Shown: piece after piece, positions 62,530 through 64,000 of the stretch
Layout of the letters: the number at the start of each line of letters is the position of its first letter
Position numbering within the stretch: position 1 is the stretch's first letter
Source of the DNA: Ensifer adhaerens
Lineage (GTDB): Bacteria > Pseudomonadota > Alphaproteobacteria > Rhizobiales > Rhizobiaceae
Length of the DNA stretch: 64,000 bases
NCBI RefSeq assembly: GCF_002940685.1
Contig: NZ_PNFP01000001.1
Location: 372,001-436,000, forward strand
Direction of reading: 5' to 3'
Position numbers and translations under genes: made by a program
The notes under the pieces: generated by a model
Seen by the model: only the letters and a program-made list of their open reading frames with translations
Database searches by the model: none
Told to the model about the DNA's origin: nothing

Positions 62530-64000
62530 TTACCCGCGCAGATCCTTGCGCAGGATCTTGCCGACATTGGTCTTCGGCAGTTCGGTGCGGAATTCGACGA
62601 ACCGCGGGCGCTTGTAGTTGGTCAGGTTGGCGGCGCAATGGCGCTTGACCTCCTCTTCCGTCAGCGAGGGGTCCTTCCTGACCACGAAGAGCTTCACCGC
62701 TTCGCCGGAATGCTCGTCCGGAATGCCGATCGCCGCGCATTCGAGGATGCCCGGATGGGTCATCGCCACCTCCTCGATCTCGTTCGGGAAGACGTTGAAA
62801 CCCGAGACCAGGATCATGTCCTTCTTGCGGTCGACGATCTTGACGAGACCGTCGGCGTTCATGAAGCCGATGTCGCCCGAGCGGAAGAAGCCGTCCGGCG
62901 AGATCGCCTTGGCGGTTTCGTCCGGGCGCTGCCAGTAGCCGGCCATCACCTGCGGACCACGGATGCAGATCTCGCCGACCTCGCCGATCGCCAGCGTGTT
63001 GCCCTGGTCGTCGCGGATTTCCACGTCGGTGGACGGGATCGGCATGCCGATCGTGCCGGTGAATTCGGTTGCGTCGAGAATGTTGGCTGTTGCCACCGGC
63101 GAGGTCTCCGACAGGCCGTAGCCTTCGGCGATCGAGCAGCCGGTCATCTGTTTCCAGCGCTCCGCCACCGGACGCTGGATCGCCATGCCGCCGCCAAAGG
63201 TCAGCATCAGCGACGAGAAGTCGAGCTTCTGGAACTCCGCATTGTTCATCAGCGCGTTGAACAGCGTGTTGAGGCCCGGGAAGATATTGGTCTTGTACTT
63301 GCCGAGTTCCTTGACGAAGCCCGGAATGTCGCGCGGATTGGGGATCAGGATGTTGTTGCCGCCGGTGGCAAGGCCCATCAGCGAATTCACCGTCAGCGCG
63401 AAGATATGGTAGAGCGGCAGCGCGCACATGAAGACGAGATTGTCCGGCCGGGCGCGCGAGCGGAACGCCGTCTGAAACCAGATTTCCATCTGCGCCATGT
63501 TCGACAGCAGGTTCGAATGGGTGAGCGTCGCGCCCTTCGAGACGCCCGTCGTGCCGCCGGTATATTGCAGGAAGGCGACGTCGCTGGCGGCGACGTTGGG
63601 CTTCGTCAGCTTGGCTCGCCCGCCCTTGGCAAGGACGTCCTTGAACGAAAGGTGTCCGGGGATCGACCAGGCGGGAACCAGCTTCTTGACCCGGCGGACC
63701 ACCAGATTGACGATCGCGCCCTTCAGGCCGAGCATGTCGCCCATGGTCGCGACGACGACGTGCTTGACCGAGGTCTTGTCGACCACCTGCTGCACGGTGT
63801 GCGCGAAGTTCTCCAGAACGAAGATCGCCTTGGCGCCGGAATCGGTGAGCTGGTGCTGCAGCTCGCGCGGCGTGTAGAGCGGGTTGACGTTGACGACGGT
63901 GAAGCCGGCCCTGAGGATGCCGTAGACGATGACCGGGTTCTGCAGGATGTTCGGCATCATCACCGCGACGCGGTCGCCCTTGGCAAGGCCGAGCGATTGC
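62530..64000 (-). CDS. fadD: Long-chain fatty acid-CoA ligase, N-terminus cut by window edge
   Basis: The 489 visible residues are the main and C-terminal part of an adenylate-forming ligase that activates fatty acids with ATP and CoA. Motifs: YTGGTTGVSKGA (AMP/ATP loop), LPLYHIFALTVN, FGGGMAIQ, EGYGLSETSPV, GDIGFMNADG, VDRKKDMILVSGFNVFP and the catalytic Lys near the end (TNVGKILRKDL). The frame continues off the right edge, so an internal start at 63963 is not the true start. It is a neighbour of pgi on the same strand. Confidence 0.93.
   Translation of the reverse strand, partial: QSLGLAKGDRVAVMMPNILQNPVIVYGILRAGFTVVNVNPLYTPRELQHQLTDSGAKAIFVLENFAHTVQQVVDKTSVKHVVVATMGDMLGLKGAIVNLVVRRVKKLVPAWSIPGHLSFKDVLAKGGRAKLTKPNVAASDVAFLQYTGGTTGVSKGATLTHSNLLSNMAQMEIWFQTAFRSRARPDNLVFMCALPLYHIFALTVNSLMGLATGGNNILIPNPRDIPGFVKELGKYKTNIFPGLNTLFNALMNNAEFQKLDFSSLMLTFGGGMAIQRPVAERWKQMTGCSIAEGYGLSETSPVATANILDATEFTGTIGMPIPSTDVEIRDDQGNTLAIGEVGEICIRGPQVMAGYWQRPDETAKAISPDGFFRSGDIGFMNADGLVKIVDRKKDMILVSGFNVFPNEIEEVAMTHPGILECAAIGIPDEHSGEAVKLFVVRKDPSLTEEEVKRHCAANLTNYKRPRFVEFRTELPKTNVGKILRKDLRG

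Overview
The window reads as a chromosomal segment of a member of the Rhizobiaceae, most likely Sinorhizobium/Ensifer. It is GC-rich and carries rhizobial palindromic intergenic repeats. It contains a fructose ABC-transport locus (frcR-frcBCAK) in the arrangement described for S. meliloti, next to pyrC, pyrE, frk, pgi and fadD. It also contains a locus resembling the S. meliloti clr/cyaD1/spdA cAMP signalling locus. I see no phage genes, transposases, integrases or CRISPR arrays. Most of the window is core chromosome with small accessory insertions.

Layout: (1) 1-5.2 kb: rmuC (partial), def-fmt-truA, a membrane protein and dapE. (2) 5.4-11.9 kb: an RND efflux pump (permease and adaptor) with an upstream alpha/beta-hydrolase-fold gene that has lost its whole catalytic triad, and a divergent LysR regulator. 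(3) 12-18.1 kb: DEAD-box helicase, DUF805, dapD, LOG-family nucleotide hydrolase, EF-hand protein, HAD nucleotidase. (4) 18.2-22.9 kb: fatty-acid-hydroxylase family enzyme, DMT exporter, ada, PEP-mutase-family enzyme, argB. (5) 23-26.3 kb: ECF sigma factor, RskA-type anti-sigma, fasciclin protein, MsrB, DUF1269. (6) 26.4-30.6 kb: the rpmH-rnpA-yidC-engB cluster with a DMT transporter inside it. (7) 31-35.2 kb: chemoreceptor, orphan histidine kinase, tRNA-Arg(ACG). (8) 35.4-39.4 kb: secreted protein and MerR regulator sharing a duplicated operator, a 34-codon membrane peptide gene, DUF1810, aldo/keto reductase, IMPACT-family protein. (9) 39.6-51.6 kb: putA, a cysteine-cluster protein, an SpdA-like phosphodiesterase, a proline-racemase-family enzyme, a Sel1-repeat exported protein, a FecR protein, a CHASE2 adenylate cyclase, a Clr-like CRP regulator, DoxX and a FucU-type mutarotase. 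(10) 51.6-64 kb: frcR, frcBCAK, pyrCE, frk, an Xre/DUF2975 pair, pgi and fadD (partial).

How the genes work together: cAMP made by the CHASE2 cyclase would activate the Clr-like regulator encoded just upstream of it. A perfect TGTT-N8-AACA site lies in front of the Sel1-repeat gene, about 40 bp upstream of its inferred start point, so the sensor, regulator and a likely target lie together. Fructose is imported by FrcBCA under the ROK repressor FrcR, phosphorylated by fructokinase (frk) and interconverted by pgi. The ECF sigma/anti-sigma pair probably drives the adjacent fasciclin gene, in the same gene order as mycobacterial sigK-rskA-mpt70/83. The least explained items are the triad-less hydrolase in the efflux operon, the MerR double operator, the small membrane peptide, and a shared palindrome near frk and pgi.
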